In this document: in pieces, positions 8,388 to 16,555 of the stretch | Layout: the number at the start of each line of letters is the position of its first letter | Numbering within the stretch: the stretch's first letter is position 1 | Source of the DNA: Geomonas agri | GTDB taxonomy: Bacteria; Desulfobacterota; Desulfuromonadia; Geobacterales; Geobacteraceae | DNA length: 64,000 bases | Assembly (NCBI RefSeq): GCF_020179605.1 | Contig: NZ_JAINZO010000001.1 | Coordinates: 1,834,799 to 1,898,798 of the forward strand | Direction of reading: 5' to 3' | The notes under the pieces: generated by a model | What the model was told of the DNA's origin: nothing | The model's input: only the letters and a program-made list of their open reading frames with translations | The model's database searches: none | Translations under genes and position numbers: made by a program

Positions 8388-8831
8388 TCACTTTGACTGC
8401 AAGCGCCGGAACCAGGCCACCACCGCTTCTGCCGACTGGGCCCCGGCCAGTTGATCGACCGACTTGCCCTTGCGCACGAGGTGCAGCACCGGGATGCCGC
8501 GCACCCCGAAGCGCCCCGCCAGCGCCGGGCTCTCATCCGTGTTGACCTGGACCACCACCGCCTCCCCGGCAAGGAGTGCCGCCACCTTTCGCACCGCCGG
8601 TGCGAATGAGACGCAGTGCGGTCACCAGGGGGCCCAGAATTCCGCCAGCACCGGGCCGGGATAGGCCGCGAGGAAGGCGTCGAAGTCGGCGTCGTGGAGC
8701 GCGCGGGGCGTACTGTAGAGCGGCGGGAGCTTGGCGCGGCAGTTACCGCAGGTCCCGGCCACCCCCTCCTTGTCGGCGGGGATGCGGTTCACGGTGCCGC
8801 ACGCGGGGCACTTGAGCTGGTATGAAGTCAT
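8388..8831 (-). CDS. Thioredoxin 2-like protein with probable selenocysteine (UxxC active site)
   Basis: Read through one in-frame TGA, this gives 147 residues. Residues 8-32 hold a CPAC...CGNC zinc-ribbon as in TrxC. The thioredoxin fold follows with VLAEFWAPW, then TGA at 8622-8624, then PHC: the TGA takes the place of the first active-site Cys (U70-P-H-C73). The rest of the fold continues unbroken: VAALLAG, VVQVNTDESPALAGRFGVRG, cis-Pro in GIPVLHLV, and a C-terminal helix. AAGGAGGA precedes the ATG. An 8-bp hairpin with a GGC loop begins 15 bases after the TGA, where a bacterial SECIS element is expected. Thioredoxin 2 reduces disulfides in the cytoplasm. A frameshift-free pseudogene is the alternative, but a stop landing exactly on the redox Cys beside such a hairpin argues for Sec. 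Confidence 0.85.
8588..8606 (-). promoter_or_regulatory. Probable bacterial SECIS hairpin
   Basis: The minus strand reads TTCGCACC-GGC-GGTGCGAA, an 8-bp perfect stem with a three-base loop starting with two G. The loop lies 23 nt after the TGA codon at 8622-8624. Known bacterial SECIS elements lie inside the coding region just after the UGA, with the loop roughly 16-37 nt downstream and a G in its first two positions; this one fits. SelB binding is inferred, not shown. Confidence 0.75.
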
Positions 8832-8987
8832 ATCTTCCTCCTTTACACGGAATTGGAACTGGAGAATTCTACCACCCTGCCGGCGATCCAGCCCGTTGCT
8901 TACTTTTCATCACGCATTCTGCGTTTCACATTTCTGCGCTTTCTGGTATGTTGGGGTGTTCGAAAATCAACCGGAGGTTTTGTACCG

Positions 8988-9809
8988 ATGAAGTATCGCA
9001 TCCTGCTCCTGCTCCTCGCCGTCGCCCTGTTGGCCGTACCGGGCGCGCAGGCCGTCACCCCGACCGCCAAGTCGGCCCAGCCCGCCGCCAGCCAGGGGGT
9101 CCACGTCCCCATACTGCTGTACCACCGCTTCGGCCCCACCGTGGCCGATGGCATGACCATCAAAACCTCGGTCTTCGAGGAACACCTCAAGTACCTCAGG
9201 GACAACGGCTATACCGTGATCCCGCTCAGGAAGCTGGTGGACTACTACCTGAAGAAGGGTCCCGCCCCCGCACCGAAATCGGTGGTTATCGTCGAGGACG
9301 ACGCGCACAAGTCCGTGTACAGTGACATGCTGCCGCTGGCCAAGAAGTACAACATCCCGGTGACCGTGTTCGTGTACCCATCGGCCATCTCCAACGCCAA
9401 GTACGCCATGACCTGGGAACAGCTGAAAACCCTGCAGAAGAACGGCTTCGACATCCAGTCGCACACCTTCTGGCATCCCAACTTCAGGCACGACAAGAAG
9501 AAGATGGCTCCGGCCGAGTTCGAGAAGTCGGTGCAGACCCAGCTCAAGAAGTCCAAGGCGAAGCTGGAAGAGAAGCTGGGGACCAAGGTGGACCTGCTGG
9601 CCTGGCCGTTCGGCATCTACGACGACTACCTGCTCAAGAGAGCCGCCGAGGCGGGCTACGTGGCGACCTTCACCATCGAGGCGCATCACGCTGGCCCCAA
9701 CGACACAGCTATGAAGCTGCCGCGCTACCTGCTGATCAACGCCGACCAGGGCAAGTCCTTCGCCCGCATCGTCGAGGGGACCGCCCCCAAGAGGAACGTG
9801 GTGTACTAA
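8988..9809 (+). CDS. Secreted polysaccharide deacetylase
   Basis: 273 residues. The signal peptide is MKYRILLLLLAVALLAVPGAQA. The mature part has the NodB-homology fold: VPILLYHRFG, an altered motif 1 VIVEDDAHKSVY (usual form TFDDG, both Asp kept), motif 2 SHTFWHPNF with the two metal-binding His, and AWPFGIYDDYLLK as motif 3. It resembles the deacetylase half of PgaB/IcaB, which removes acetyl groups from poly-N-acetylglucosamine in the periplasm. GGAGG lies upstream of ATG 8988, so the longer in-frame start at 8853 is rejected. The gene stands alone, divergent from the thioredoxin and followed by a terminator. The substrate is not certain. Confidence 0.88.
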   Translation: MKYRILLLLLAVALLAVPGAQAVTPTAKSAQPAASQGVHVPILLYHRFGPTVADGMTIKTSVFEEHLKYLRDNGYTVIPLRKLVDYYLKKGPAPAPKSVVIVEDDAHKSVYSDMLPLAKKYNIPVTVFVYPSAISNAKYAMTWEQLKTLQKNGFDIQSHTFWHPNFRHDKKKMAPAEFEKSVQTQLKKSKAKLEEKLGTKVDLLAWPFGIYDDYLLKRAAEAGYVATFTIEAHHAGPNDTAMKLPRYLLINADQGKSFARIVEGTAPKRNVVY

Positions 9810-9819
9810 ACCGCACAAG

Positions 9820-9856
9820 AAAAGCGGCGCACGGCGATGAGGCCGGCGCCGCTTTT
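9820..9856 (+). terminator. Terminator after the polysaccharide deacetylase
   Basis: An 11-bp perfect stem (AAAAGCGGCGC with GCGCCGCTTTT) around a 15-base loop ends in four T residues. It sits 10 bases after the deacetylase stop. Confidence 0.75.
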
Positions 9857-9882
9857 CAGTGACAACCATGGTGAACGGTACT

Positions 9883-10068
9883 ATGGAAGAAAAGAAAGAG
9901 TGTGCTCACGACTGCAAGAAGCATCCCTGCCCCGACTGCAGCTTCTGCCAGTGGTGTTCCGACGACCGGTGCAGGATGTGCCTGGGCAAGCAAAAGCCCA
10001 GGAAAAAGCTGTCCAGCGCCGAGCAGATCGCACTTTACGAATCTCTGAACCAGAAGAAGCCCGCCTAG
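9883..10068 (+). CDS. Cys-rich small protein
   Basis: 61 residues from ATG 9883 (preceded by GGTGA), with possible longer starts at ATG 9868 or GTG 9859. Eight Cys are packed into residues 7-33 in the order CAHDC, CPDC, CQWC, CRMC, followed by a basic tail KQKPRKKLSS and a short helix. The paired CxxC spacing suggests binding of two zinc ions or an iron-sulfur cluster. No signal peptide. I do not recognise a named family. It lies just past the deacetylase terminator and is probably transcribed separately. Confidence 0.6.
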   Translation: MEEKKECAHDCKKHPCPDCSFCQWCSDDRCRMCLGKQKPRKKLSSAEQIALYESLNQKKPA

Positions 10069-10139
10069 CCCCCCGCTGTTTCAGTAGCCCCCTTCAAATC
10101 GCTCAAGAAGTCTCCCCTCTATCCGAATAGTAGCTTGGG

Positions 10140-10739
10140 TCAGATATCAGTCCCCTGGCGCACCACCACGTTTCTGACCGCCACCCGCGCCTTCACGCCG
10201 CACAGTTCGCGGAACAGGGAGGCCAGGTACCTGATGGTGACCACCTTGTGAAAGAAGGACTGCGTCATCCCGTAGCAGAGCTTGCGCAGCCGGGAAGGGT
10301 TCCTGCTCCCCAACAGGAGCGGGCAGTAGTCGGAGAGCTGCACCGTGACCCGTCCCCGGTCGGCACCGATGGTGGTGAGCAGGGAAAACATGCCGTTGTC
10401 GCACTCCCCTGGCTGCACCAGGATGCCGCCACTGATGCACAGGTGCACCGCCTGCACACCTTCTTGGTCCGCCTCGAACTGGGCCGCGCTGAAAGCAAGC
10501 AGGGCGCGGCGGGTCCCGGTGACCCGGAACTCGACGCCGTGCGGCTCCAGGACTGGTGAGATCAGCCCCAGGGTACAGCGACGGACCACCGTAAAGTAGT
10601 GCTGCAAGAGGAAAGCGGGGGTGGCCCGCAGCGCCGCCTCAACGGGGAGGTCGATCCACTGCACGGAGTAGACCGACGAGTCGGGCAGCAGGATCTGCTG
10701 GCAGGAGATTTCCAGTTCATGCGGTGAGGGCTCGGCCAT
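10140..10739 (-). CDS. Conserved hypothetical protein
   Basis: 199 residues, soluble, without signal peptide or membrane segment. It begins MAEPSPHELEISCQQ and holds several Cys, with stretches that alternate like beta-strands (VEFRVTGTRRALLAFSAAQF, AVHLCISGGILV, RVTVQLSDYCPLLLG). The C-terminal third is helical and basic. No catalytic motif is recognisable and no domain name can be given. It is divergent from the bacteriohemerythrin gene, with 123 bases between the starts. Confidence 0.6.
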   Translation of the reverse strand: MAEPSPHELEISCQQILLPDSSVYSVQWIDLPVEAALRATPAFLLQHYFTVVRRCTLGLISPVLEPHGVEFRVTGTRRALLAFSAAQFEADQEGVQAVHLCISGGILVQPGECDNGMFSLLTTIGADRGRVTVQLSDYCPLLLGSRNPSRLRKLCYGMTQSFFHKVVTIRYLASLFRELCGVKARVAVRNVVVRQGTDI

Positions 10740-10862
10740 GAAGGCTCCGATCGCTACGGCAAAGTTGAAGTTGGCGTAAGGAAAAAGATAGCACAGAGTT
10801 GGCCCGGTTGGCTACGGAGCACGCATAGAGACAGTTTCAACACCCTGCACAGGGAGAGGTTC

Positions 10863-11270
10863 ATGGACATAATCGAGTGGTCGGAAAGTTTGAGCGTGGG
10901 AATCGTAAAGGTAGACGAGCAGCACAAGATGCTGATCCAGTTAATGGACGAGTTGGACCAGGCGATCAGGAACAACGAGAGCGCAGACGTGGTGGAGGAC
11001 GTGCTCACCAACCTGTTCAACTACGCGCAGGCCCACTTCGCCGTGGAAGAAGAACTGTTCCGCACCCACAGGTACCCCGAGATGGCCCTGCACGAACTGG
11101 AGCACCAGCGCTTCATCGCCAAGGCCTTCGCCTTCAAGGAGCGACTGAGCTCCAAGCGCCCCGGACTGGCACTGGAACTATTGAACTTCCTGTCCAGCTG
11201 GGTGCTCAACCACATCGAACTCACCGACAAGCGCTACGCCAAGTTCCTGCACGACTGCGGGGTGAGCTGA
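10863..11270 (+). CDS. Bacteriohemerythrin
   Basis: 135 residues, a single four-helix hemerythrin domain. All seven di-iron ligands are present: His21, His58, Glu62, His77, His81, His117 and Asp122, in the usual contexts DEQHK, HFAVEEELF, HELEHQRF and NHIELTDKRY. The protein binds O2 at a non-heme di-iron site in the cytoplasm and in microaerobic bacteria is thought to store, deliver or scavenge oxygen. No transmembrane or chemotaxis domain is attached. GGAGAGG precedes the ATG. The gene is single and convergent with the methyltransferase gene. Confidence 0.95.
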   Translation: MDIIEWSESLSVGIVKVDEQHKMLIQLMDELDQAIRNNESADVVEDVLTNLFNYAQAHFAVEEELFRTHRYPEMALHELEHQRFIAKAFAFKERLSSKRPGLALELLNFLSSWVLNHIELTDKRYAKFLHDCGVS

Positions 11271-11280
11271 TCCCGCCCCG

Positions 11281-12480
11281 TTACCCCTTGACGGCGATGA
11301 CGTACTTGAGGTAGCGCCCTTCGGGGAAGGTCACCGGGTAGGGAAAATCCTCGGGCTGACCGCCGAAGGAAACCACCTGCAACTGGTCCCCCCCCTGCAG
11401 CGCCCCGCGACGCAGTTCCTTCAAGTAGTCCGCCAAGTCGACCTTCTGGTGGTTGGACGAGGTGATCAGCAGCCCGCCGGTCTTGAGCAGCTTGAGCGCC
11501 GCGGCCACCAGGTCCGAGGTGCCGCCGCGCGTGGTGAAGCGGCTTTTGGCCGTGGTGGAGAAGGAGGGAGGGTCCATCAGGATCACGTCGTAGACCTTCT
11601 TCTGCCGAGCCAGGTCGTCCAGTACCGTGAAGCAGTCCCCGACCAGGAACTCGTGCCGCTTGGGGTTCAACCGGTTCAGATCGAAGTTCTCCTTCGCCTG
11701 CCCCATGTAGCCGGGCGAAGCGTCGACGCTGGTGACCAGGCTCGCCCCGGCCGCGGCGGCGGCGACCGAGAAGGCGCCCGTGTAGGAGAAGAGGTTCAGG
11801 AAGCGTTTGCCCTGCACCCGCGCCATGAGGTCGCGCCGGTTCTTGCGCATGTCCAGGAAGAGCCCGGTGTTCAGGCCCAGTTCCAGGCTGACCCGGTAGG
11901 TGAGCCCATTTTCCCGCACCAAGAGCGGCTCCGCTGCAGGCTTGCCCGCCAGCAGCCGCCCGTACTTCTTGTTGTCGCTCTCCGCCTCCAGTTCCCTGGT
12001 GTTCTGGGGGCGTCCCTTCTCGTAGATCCCCGCCGGCGCCAGGAGCTCTTCCAGCGCCTGGGTCACCAGTTTCAGATGCCTGCGCCATCCCGAGCAGTAG
12101 ACCTGCACCATCAGGTAATCGCCGTAGCGGTCCACGGTGAGCCCGGGGAGGCCATCCCCCTCACCGTTGACCAGCCGGTACGCGTCCGAGTCGTCCAGCT
12201 GCGCGTGGTTTTTCCTGAGCGCCACGGCCCGTTCCAGGCGTGCCTGCACCCAGCCCCGGTCCAGGCGCATGCGCTGCCGCGACAGGATCCGGGCCACGAT
12301 GCGGTCCTTGGGATCGAGCAGTGCTGAGGCAAGGAAGCGGCCGGAGCCGTCCACCAACTCGACCAGGTCCCCGGCCTCGCCGGCAGGCCACTTCCTGGTA
12401 TAGGCATCGGCGATGATCCAGGGGTGCCCGAGTTCGATCATGCGCACCGACTCGTTTCCCACCACGTACTGTTTGGACAT
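11281..12480 (-). CDS. rlmI: RlmI-like 23S rRNA (cytosine-C5) methyltransferase
   Basis: 399 residues. An N-terminal PUA domain (about 1-75, with HPWIIADAYTRK and GDLVELVDGSGRFLASAL) precedes a linker/EEHEE-like domain (about 80-190) and a Rossmann methyltransferase with FLNLFSYTGAFSVAAA (SAM loop) and ILMDPPSFS (catalytic motif IV). This order matches RlmI, which makes m5C1962 in 23S rRNA, and the related RlmK/YccW families. AAGGAG lies ahead of the ATG. A close paralogue with another target base cannot be excluded. The gene is monocistronic by appearance. Confidence 0.85.
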   Translation of the reverse strand: MSKQYVVGNESVRMIELGHPWIIADAYTRKWPAGEAGDLVELVDGSGRFLASALLDPKDRIVARILSRQRMRLDRGWVQARLERAVALRKNHAQLDDSDAYRLVNGEGDGLPGLTVDRYGDYLMVQVYCSGWRRHLKLVTQALEELLAPAGIYEKGRPQNTRELEAESDNKKYGRLLAGKPAAEPLLVRENGLTYRVSLELGLNTGLFLDMRKNRRDLMARVQGKRFLNLFSYTGAFSVAAAAAGASLVTSVDASPGYMGQAKENFDLNRLNPKRHEFLVGDCFTVLDDLARQKKVYDVILMDPPSFSTTAKSRFTTRGGTSDLVAAALKLLKTGGLLITSSNHQKVDLADYLKELRRGALQGGDQLQVVSFGGQPEDFPYPVTFPEGRYLKYVIAVKG

Positions 12481-12576
12481 GTGACTCCTTACTGCGTCCT
12501 CTAGCTAAGATGAACAGGCAGCTAACGGCCCCTCCCTCCAGGGGAGAGGCGATGACGGCCTGACGCTACCAAAACA

Positions 12577-12609
12577 AGGGGCGGCGATCCCGTACGGGAT
12601 GCCGCCCCT
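12577..12609 (-). terminator. Terminator after the 125-residue conserved gene
   Basis: AGGGGCGGC and GCCGCCCCT pair around an inner palindrome ATCCCGTACGGGAT, giving one long hairpin. On the minus strand it is followed by TTGTTTT. It lies 24 bases past the stop of the gene at 12633. Confidence 0.75.
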
Positions 12610-12632
12610 GTTACTTTGCTGTCGTAGATGCT

Positions 12633-13010
12633 CTAGTGGGTGACCTGGCCTGCCTGCTCGGCTGCCATAGCCTGGCGTGCCTGCTCGAGGGCGTCGAGTT
12701 CCTTGATCTTCTCGCCCAGCCAGTAGTGCAGCTCGCGCGCGGTCTGGTGGTTCACCACGATACCGTTGATGACCTGGCGCACCAGGCTGCGGCCCAGATC
12801 CGACGGCTCCACTTCGGTCTCGGGACCGATCTGGCCGGCTGCAGTGATCTCGTGGCTGATGGCGTTCGGGAGCGGCTGGCGCTCGAGGTAGAAGTTGATC
12901 ACCAGTTCGCCTCGCGGGGAGATCCCGCCGTGGGCACCGTTGATATAGACGGGGTTGTAATCGTAGGTAAAGATGTATTTAAAGGTCATTTCATTTTGGT
13001 TTTTCGCCAT
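12633..13010 (-). CDS. Conserved hypothetical protein, YNPVYINGAHGG type
   Basis: 125 residues, soluble. The N-terminal half is beta-rich with KYIFTYDYNPVYINGAHGG, ISPRGELVINFYLER and LPNAISHEI; the C-terminal half is helical (LVRQVINGIVVNHQTARELHYWLGEKIKELD). The pattern of a conserved aromatic/Gly strand, a strand with a polar pair and a long helix suggests a small regulatory or structural fold, but no family is recognised with confidence. It has a good ribosome site (AAAGGAG) and its own terminator, so it appears to be a real monocistronic gene. Confidence 0.7.
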   Translation of the reverse strand: MAKNQNEMTFKYIFTYDYNPVYINGAHGGISPRGELVINFYLERQPLPNAISHEITAAGQIGPETEVEPSDLGRSLVRQVINGIVVNHQTARELHYWLGEKIKELDALEQARQAMAAEQAGQVTH

Positions 13011-13133
13011 TGCAATCTCCTTTGGTTGAGGTCATTGAATTACAGCACCGCTCTTATAGCACGGAGCAGCCTTTTAAGGCAAACACTGAATGAATGCCCC
13101 CCTCATCTCCACCGTTGTCAGTCCCCTCCCCGA

Positions 13134-14756
13134 TCAGGCATGTACCGTCTTGGAAAGGTAGTAATCGTAATTCCCCTCATAGAGACGCATCTCGCCGTGA
13201 TCCACTTCGATGACCCGGTCGACGAGCTTACGCAGGAAGTGACGGTCGTGGCTCACCAGGATGACGGTCCCCTGGAAGTTCTCCAGCGCATCGAGGAGGA
13301 TCTCACGGGAACGGATGTCCAGATGGTTGGTGGGCTCGTCCAGCACCAGGAAGTTCACCGGGCGCGCCAAAAGCGTCGCCAACACCACGCGGCTCTTCTC
13401 GCCGCCGGAGAGGTTCTCGATCCTCTTGTCGACGTCGTCCCCCTGGAACAGGAAGGCGCCCAAGAGGTTGCGGATCACCCCGATGGTGGCCAGCGGGATA
13501 ACATCCTGCACCGTCTCGAAGATGGTCTTCTTGGGATCGAGGATCTCCATGGCGTGCTGGCTGAAGTAGCCGAGCTCGACGTTGGCGCCCAGGTTAACGT
13601 TCCCCTCGGTGGCGTCTGTATGGCCGGCGATGGTCTTCAGGAAGGTCGATTTGCCGGCGCCGTTGACACCGACCACGGCGATCTTGCTCAGGCGCTTGAT
13701 GACCCCGGTCACGCCGGAGAAGATGGGATGCACACTGCCGTCGGGGTTCAGCCAGCTCTTGCCCAGGTTGTCCATGACGACGACATCGTCGCCGCTCCTG
13801 GGGGGGGTGGCGAACTCGAACTTGACCACGCGCTCCTCGGGCGGGATCTCGATGCGCTCGATCTTGTCGATCTTCTTCACCCGGGACTGCACCTGCGCCG
13901 CGTGCGAGGCACGTGCGGCGAAGCGGGCGATGAACTCCTCTTCCTTGGCCAGCATCTCCTGCTGGCGCTTGTAGCTCGCCAGGAGCTGCTCGCGCCGGAT
14001 GTCGCGCTCCCTCTCGTAGAAATCGTAGTTGCCGCCGTAGGTGGTGACGGTCTTGTTGGCCACCTCGACGATGCGGTTCACGACGCGGTTCATAAAGTCA
14101 CGGTCGTGGCTGGTCATCAGGAGCGCGCCCTTGTACTCGTTAGCGATCCACTCCTCGAGCCAGATAATGGACTCGACATCGAGGTGGTTGGTCGGCTCGT
14201 CCAAAAGGAGCACGTCGGGCTGCAGGGTCAGGATTCCGGCCAGGGCAACGCGCATGCGCCAGCCGCCGCTGAAGGACTCGACCGGGTTGTGGAAGCGGTC
14301 CGGGCCGATGCCGAGGCCAGTCAGGACCTCCTTGGCGCGCGAGTCGAGATCGTAGCCGCCGCGATGCTCGAACTCTTCCATGGCGACGCCGTAGCGCTCC
14401 AGGAGAGCCGCCATGTCGTCGTCGGACATGGGGAGCCCCATCTGCTCCTCCATCTGCTTCAGTTCCCCGGCCAGGCGCACCGTATCCGCGGAGACCGCCA
14501 TCACCTCGTCCAGCGCCGAGCGTCCCGCCATTTCGCCGATGTTCTGCGAAAAGTAACCGATGGTAGTTTTCTTGGCGACGGTGATATCACCGGCATCAAC
14601 CTCTTCCTCGCCGGTGATGATCCTGAAGAGCGAGGTCTTGCCCGCGCCGTTGGGGCCGACCAGGCCGGAGCGACTACCGGGCAGTATCTGGAAGCTGGCG
14701 TCGCGGAACAGGACCTGCGAGCCGTGCTGTTTCGTTATGTTGGACAGATGGATCAT
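13134..14756 (-). CDS. ABC-F family ATPase (YbiT/Uup/EttA class)
   Basis: 540 residues with two ABC domains and no membrane part. Domain 1 has Walker A GLVGPNGAGKT, signature SFSGGWRMR and Walker B VLLLDEPTNHLD; domain 2 has VGVNGAGKS, NLSGGEKSR and LVLDEPTNHLD. Between them (about 235-320) lies the charged helical linker YERERDIRREQLLASYKRQQE that enters the ribosomal E-site in this family. The sequence looks closest to YbiT. ABC-F proteins act on stalled or antibiotic-bound ribosomes. There is no C-terminal coiled coil as in Uup. GGGAG precedes the ATG. Confidence 0.93.
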   Translation of the reverse strand: MIHLSNITKQHGSQVLFRDASFQILPGSRSGLVGPNGAGKTSLFRIITGEEEVDAGDITVAKKTTIGYFSQNIGEMAGRSALDEVMAVSADTVRLAGELKQMEEQMGLPMSDDDMAALLERYGVAMEEFEHRGGYDLDSRAKEVLTGLGIGPDRFHNPVESFSGGWRMRVALAGILTLQPDVLLLDEPTNHLDVESIIWLEEWIANEYKGALLMTSHDRDFMNRVVNRIVEVANKTVTTYGGNYDFYERERDIRREQLLASYKRQQEMLAKEEEFIARFAARASHAAQVQSRVKKIDKIERIEIPPEERVVKFEFATPPRSGDDVVVMDNLGKSWLNPDGSVHPIFSGVTGVIKRLSKIAVVGVNGAGKSTFLKTIAGHTDATEGNVNLGANVELGYFSQHAMEILDPKKTIFETVQDVIPLATIGVIRNLLGAFLFQGDDVDKRIENLSGGEKSRVVLATLLARPVNFLVLDEPTNHLDIRSREILLDALENFQGTVILVSHDRHFLRKLVDRVIEVDHGEMRLYEGNYDYYLSKTVHA

Positions 14757-15222
14757 GCTTTCTCCCTGTGCTGAATTCGCAACTTATGAGCGTTAGCACG
14801 AACCCGACCGCAGTGACAACTTAATTTTCTTCAAGGAAGTTAAAACCAAGCCCTTTAGTCACTGAGAAAATCGAAGAGGTTCGAGAACAGCAAAGTCAGT
14901 TAAACGAAAAGCTTTAGGGTGCAACAGGACATGAGGTACAGGGTGAGGGGGGGGCAGAGCTCCTTTAGATGTTCTCCGTGGCCGATGGTTTCGTCCCTGG
15001 GCTATTTCGCGTAATAACCGAACAGCATCTGTTCAAAAGCCGTACAGCATGGACCACCTGCGTTGCCCCACCTTATGCTGGACCATCCTTACCTGCACTG
15101 CAACCCTCTGTAATAACGCAGCTTTGGTCTTAATGAGAGATAATGTCGCTAGAAGGGGTTTTGGGCGTTGTTTGTGCTACAGCGAGGAAAACGAATGTGA
15201 ACTGCTAGCGGGAGGAGAATTT
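14757..15222. other. 466-bp gene-free stretch
   Basis: This region separates the divergent ABC-F gene and the small membrane-protein gene. It is less GC-rich than its neighbours and must hold both promoters, but I could not pick convincing -35/-10 pairs. An in-frame extension from 15049 exists but has no ribosome site and an unlikely Cys-rich composition, so it is left out. No tRNA, terminator or known riboswitch was recognised. Confidence 0.5.
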
Positions 15223-15600
15223 ATGAACATGTTCGGCGCACTGATGATGACCGTCACCATGACCATGACCGCGGTCATGTTGCCTCGCATCTACATGTCG
15301 TGGATCGTGGCGGAACGCTACTTCCTAGAGGGCGAAATCGAGCAGTTGATGCAGCTCCTGATCGAGCAGAATAACTGGGTGTGGCGGCAGTTCGGTTGCG
15401 GTGCGGTGGCAGTGGCAATGATCTGGATGGTGCGCAACTCCCAGCACGACCTTTCCATCCCGGCCTCGATGGAGGCGACGCTGGCGGTCTACGCCACTAT
15501 TTCGCTGGTGTTCGCCATACTGGAATCGCTGGTGGCCCAGCGGGTTTCCGGCTTCCTGGCGCTGGTGCCGGCACCGGTAAAGATTGCCGACGAAGACTAG
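15223..15600 (+). CDS. Small membrane protein of unknown function
   Basis: 125 residues with about three transmembrane helices: residues 1-25 (Met/Thr-rich, MMTVTMTMTAVMLPRI), 55-72 (GCGAVAVAMIWMV) and 83-105 (ATLAVYATISLVFAILESLVA). A charged amphipathic stretch EGEIEQLMQLLIEQNNW joins the first two. GGAGGAG lies five bases before ATG 15223, which decides the start. Its stop overlaps by four bases the stop of the convergent gene. No family recognised. Confidence 0.7.
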   Translation: MNMFGALMMTVTMTMTAVMLPRIYMSWIVAERYFLEGEIEQLMQLLIEQNNWVWRQFGCGAVAVAMIWMVRNSQHDLSIPASMEATLAVYATISLVFAILESLVAQRVSGFLALVPAPVKIADED

Positions 15601-15842
15601 CGTTTCTTCAAGGACTCGACCCCACGTCGCAGCAGGTTGGCCAGGTAGATGGCGACGAACATGATCAGCGCGACGTTGACGAAGCGGGTCCAGATGGGAT
15701 CGGCAGCTGCGCCGCTGTTGCCGAAATTGCGGTAGAGATACCAACCACTCAGCGATGCCCCCACCACGGCGCCCGCTACCACGAAGGGGCGCCGTAGCTT
15801 TGATACCTGCTTTTCCTGCCCAGGCTCCATGATCTCCCCCAT
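15597..15842 (-). CDS. 81-residue membrane protein, end of the maf-yggS operon
   Basis: 81 residues. Two hydrophobic segments (about 19-37 FVVAGAVVGASLSGWYLY and 51-70 FVNVALIMFVAIYLANL) flank a short loop; both ends are basic. The ATG at 15842 begins one base after the yggS stop, so translation is probably coupled. Unknown family. As a guess from size and position it may be a local membrane helper; nothing in the sequence gives a function. Confidence 0.65.
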   Translation of the reverse strand: MGEIMEPGQEKQVSKLRRPFVVAGAVVGASLSGWYLYRNFGNSGAAADPIWTRFVNVALIMFVAIYLANLLRRGVESLKKR

Positions 15843-15843
15843 T

Positions 15844-16539
15844 TCAGTAGTACTGGCGCGCGCCGAACAGGGCGGATCCAACCCGCACCAGTGTGGCGCC
15901 TTCCTCGATGGCCGCTTCGAAATCGCCGGACATCCCCATGCTCAATTCCTGCATTTCCACCCCGGGGATGGCTGCCCGCCTCACCTCGTCGGCCAGTTCG
16001 CGCAGCTTGCGAAAGTAAGGGCGCGCCGCTTCCGGGTCGTCGAAGAAGGGGGGCATGGTCATCAGCCCCTTCACCTTGAGGTTTGGCAGTTGCGCCACCT
16101 CGCGCACCAGGTCCAGGAGCTCGTCGCTGCTGGTACCCCCCTTGGTTTCCTCGCGGGATATGTTCACCTGGACCAGGATATCGCACACCTTGCCGAGAGT
16201 GCCCCACTGCCGGTCGATCTCTCTCGCCAGGCTCAGGCGGTCCACGGAGTGGACCAGGTCGACCTTGCCGGCGATCTGGCGCACCTTGTTGCTCTGCAGG
16301 CTGCCAATGAAATGCCACGAGATTTCCGCGGGGAGCTCGGATTGCTTCGCCACCAGTTCCTGGACGTAGTTCTCGCCGAAGATGACCTGGCCGCAGGCGA
16401 AGGCCTCGGCTATGGCGGCGGCAGGTTTGGTCTTGGAAACGGCGACCAGGTGCACCGCACCGGGATCGCGCCCTGCCCTTAAAGCGGCTTGCGCGATGCG
16501 TTCACGGATCTCCCTGAGATGCTCACTTACCTCCCCCAT
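15844..16539 (-). CDS. yggS: YggS/PROSC family pyridoxal phosphate homeostasis protein
   Basis: 231 residues, an alanine-racemase-like TIM barrel without the second domain. VAVSKTKPAAAI carries the PLP-binding lysine, then FGENYVQEL, ISWHFIGSLQSNKV, SVDRLSLA, VQVNISREETKGG, GLMTMPPF, and SMGMSGDFEAAIEEGATLVRVGSALFG (phosphate-binding end). This full set is diagnostic. The protein buffers free PLP in the cytoplasm. ATG 16539 with AGGAGGA upstream sets the start; the longer reading frame is a shadow of maf. It follows maf by 16 bases and precedes an 81-codon gene by one base. Confidence 0.95.
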   Translation of the reverse strand: MGEVSEHLREIRERIAQAALRAGRDPGAVHLVAVSKTKPAAAIAEAFACGQVIFGENYVQELVAKQSELPAEISWHFIGSLQSNKVRQIAGKVDLVHSVDRLSLAREIDRQWGTLGKVCDILVQVNISREETKGGTSSDELLDLVREVAQLPNLKVKGLMTMPPFFDDPEAARPYFRKLRELADEVRRAAIPGVEMQELSMGMSGDFEAAIEEGATLVRVGSALFGARQYY

Positions 16540-16555
16540 AACGTCCCCCTTCCTC

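Noticed and set aside
8622-8624. TGA in thioredoxin read as an inactivating stop (pseudogene)
   Set aside because: It falls exactly on a redox Cys, the reading frame is clean on both sides, and a SECIS-like hairpin follows.
15049-15222. In-frame N-terminal extension of the 125-residue membrane protein
   Set aside because: No ribosome site; strong GGAGGAG lies before ATG 15223.
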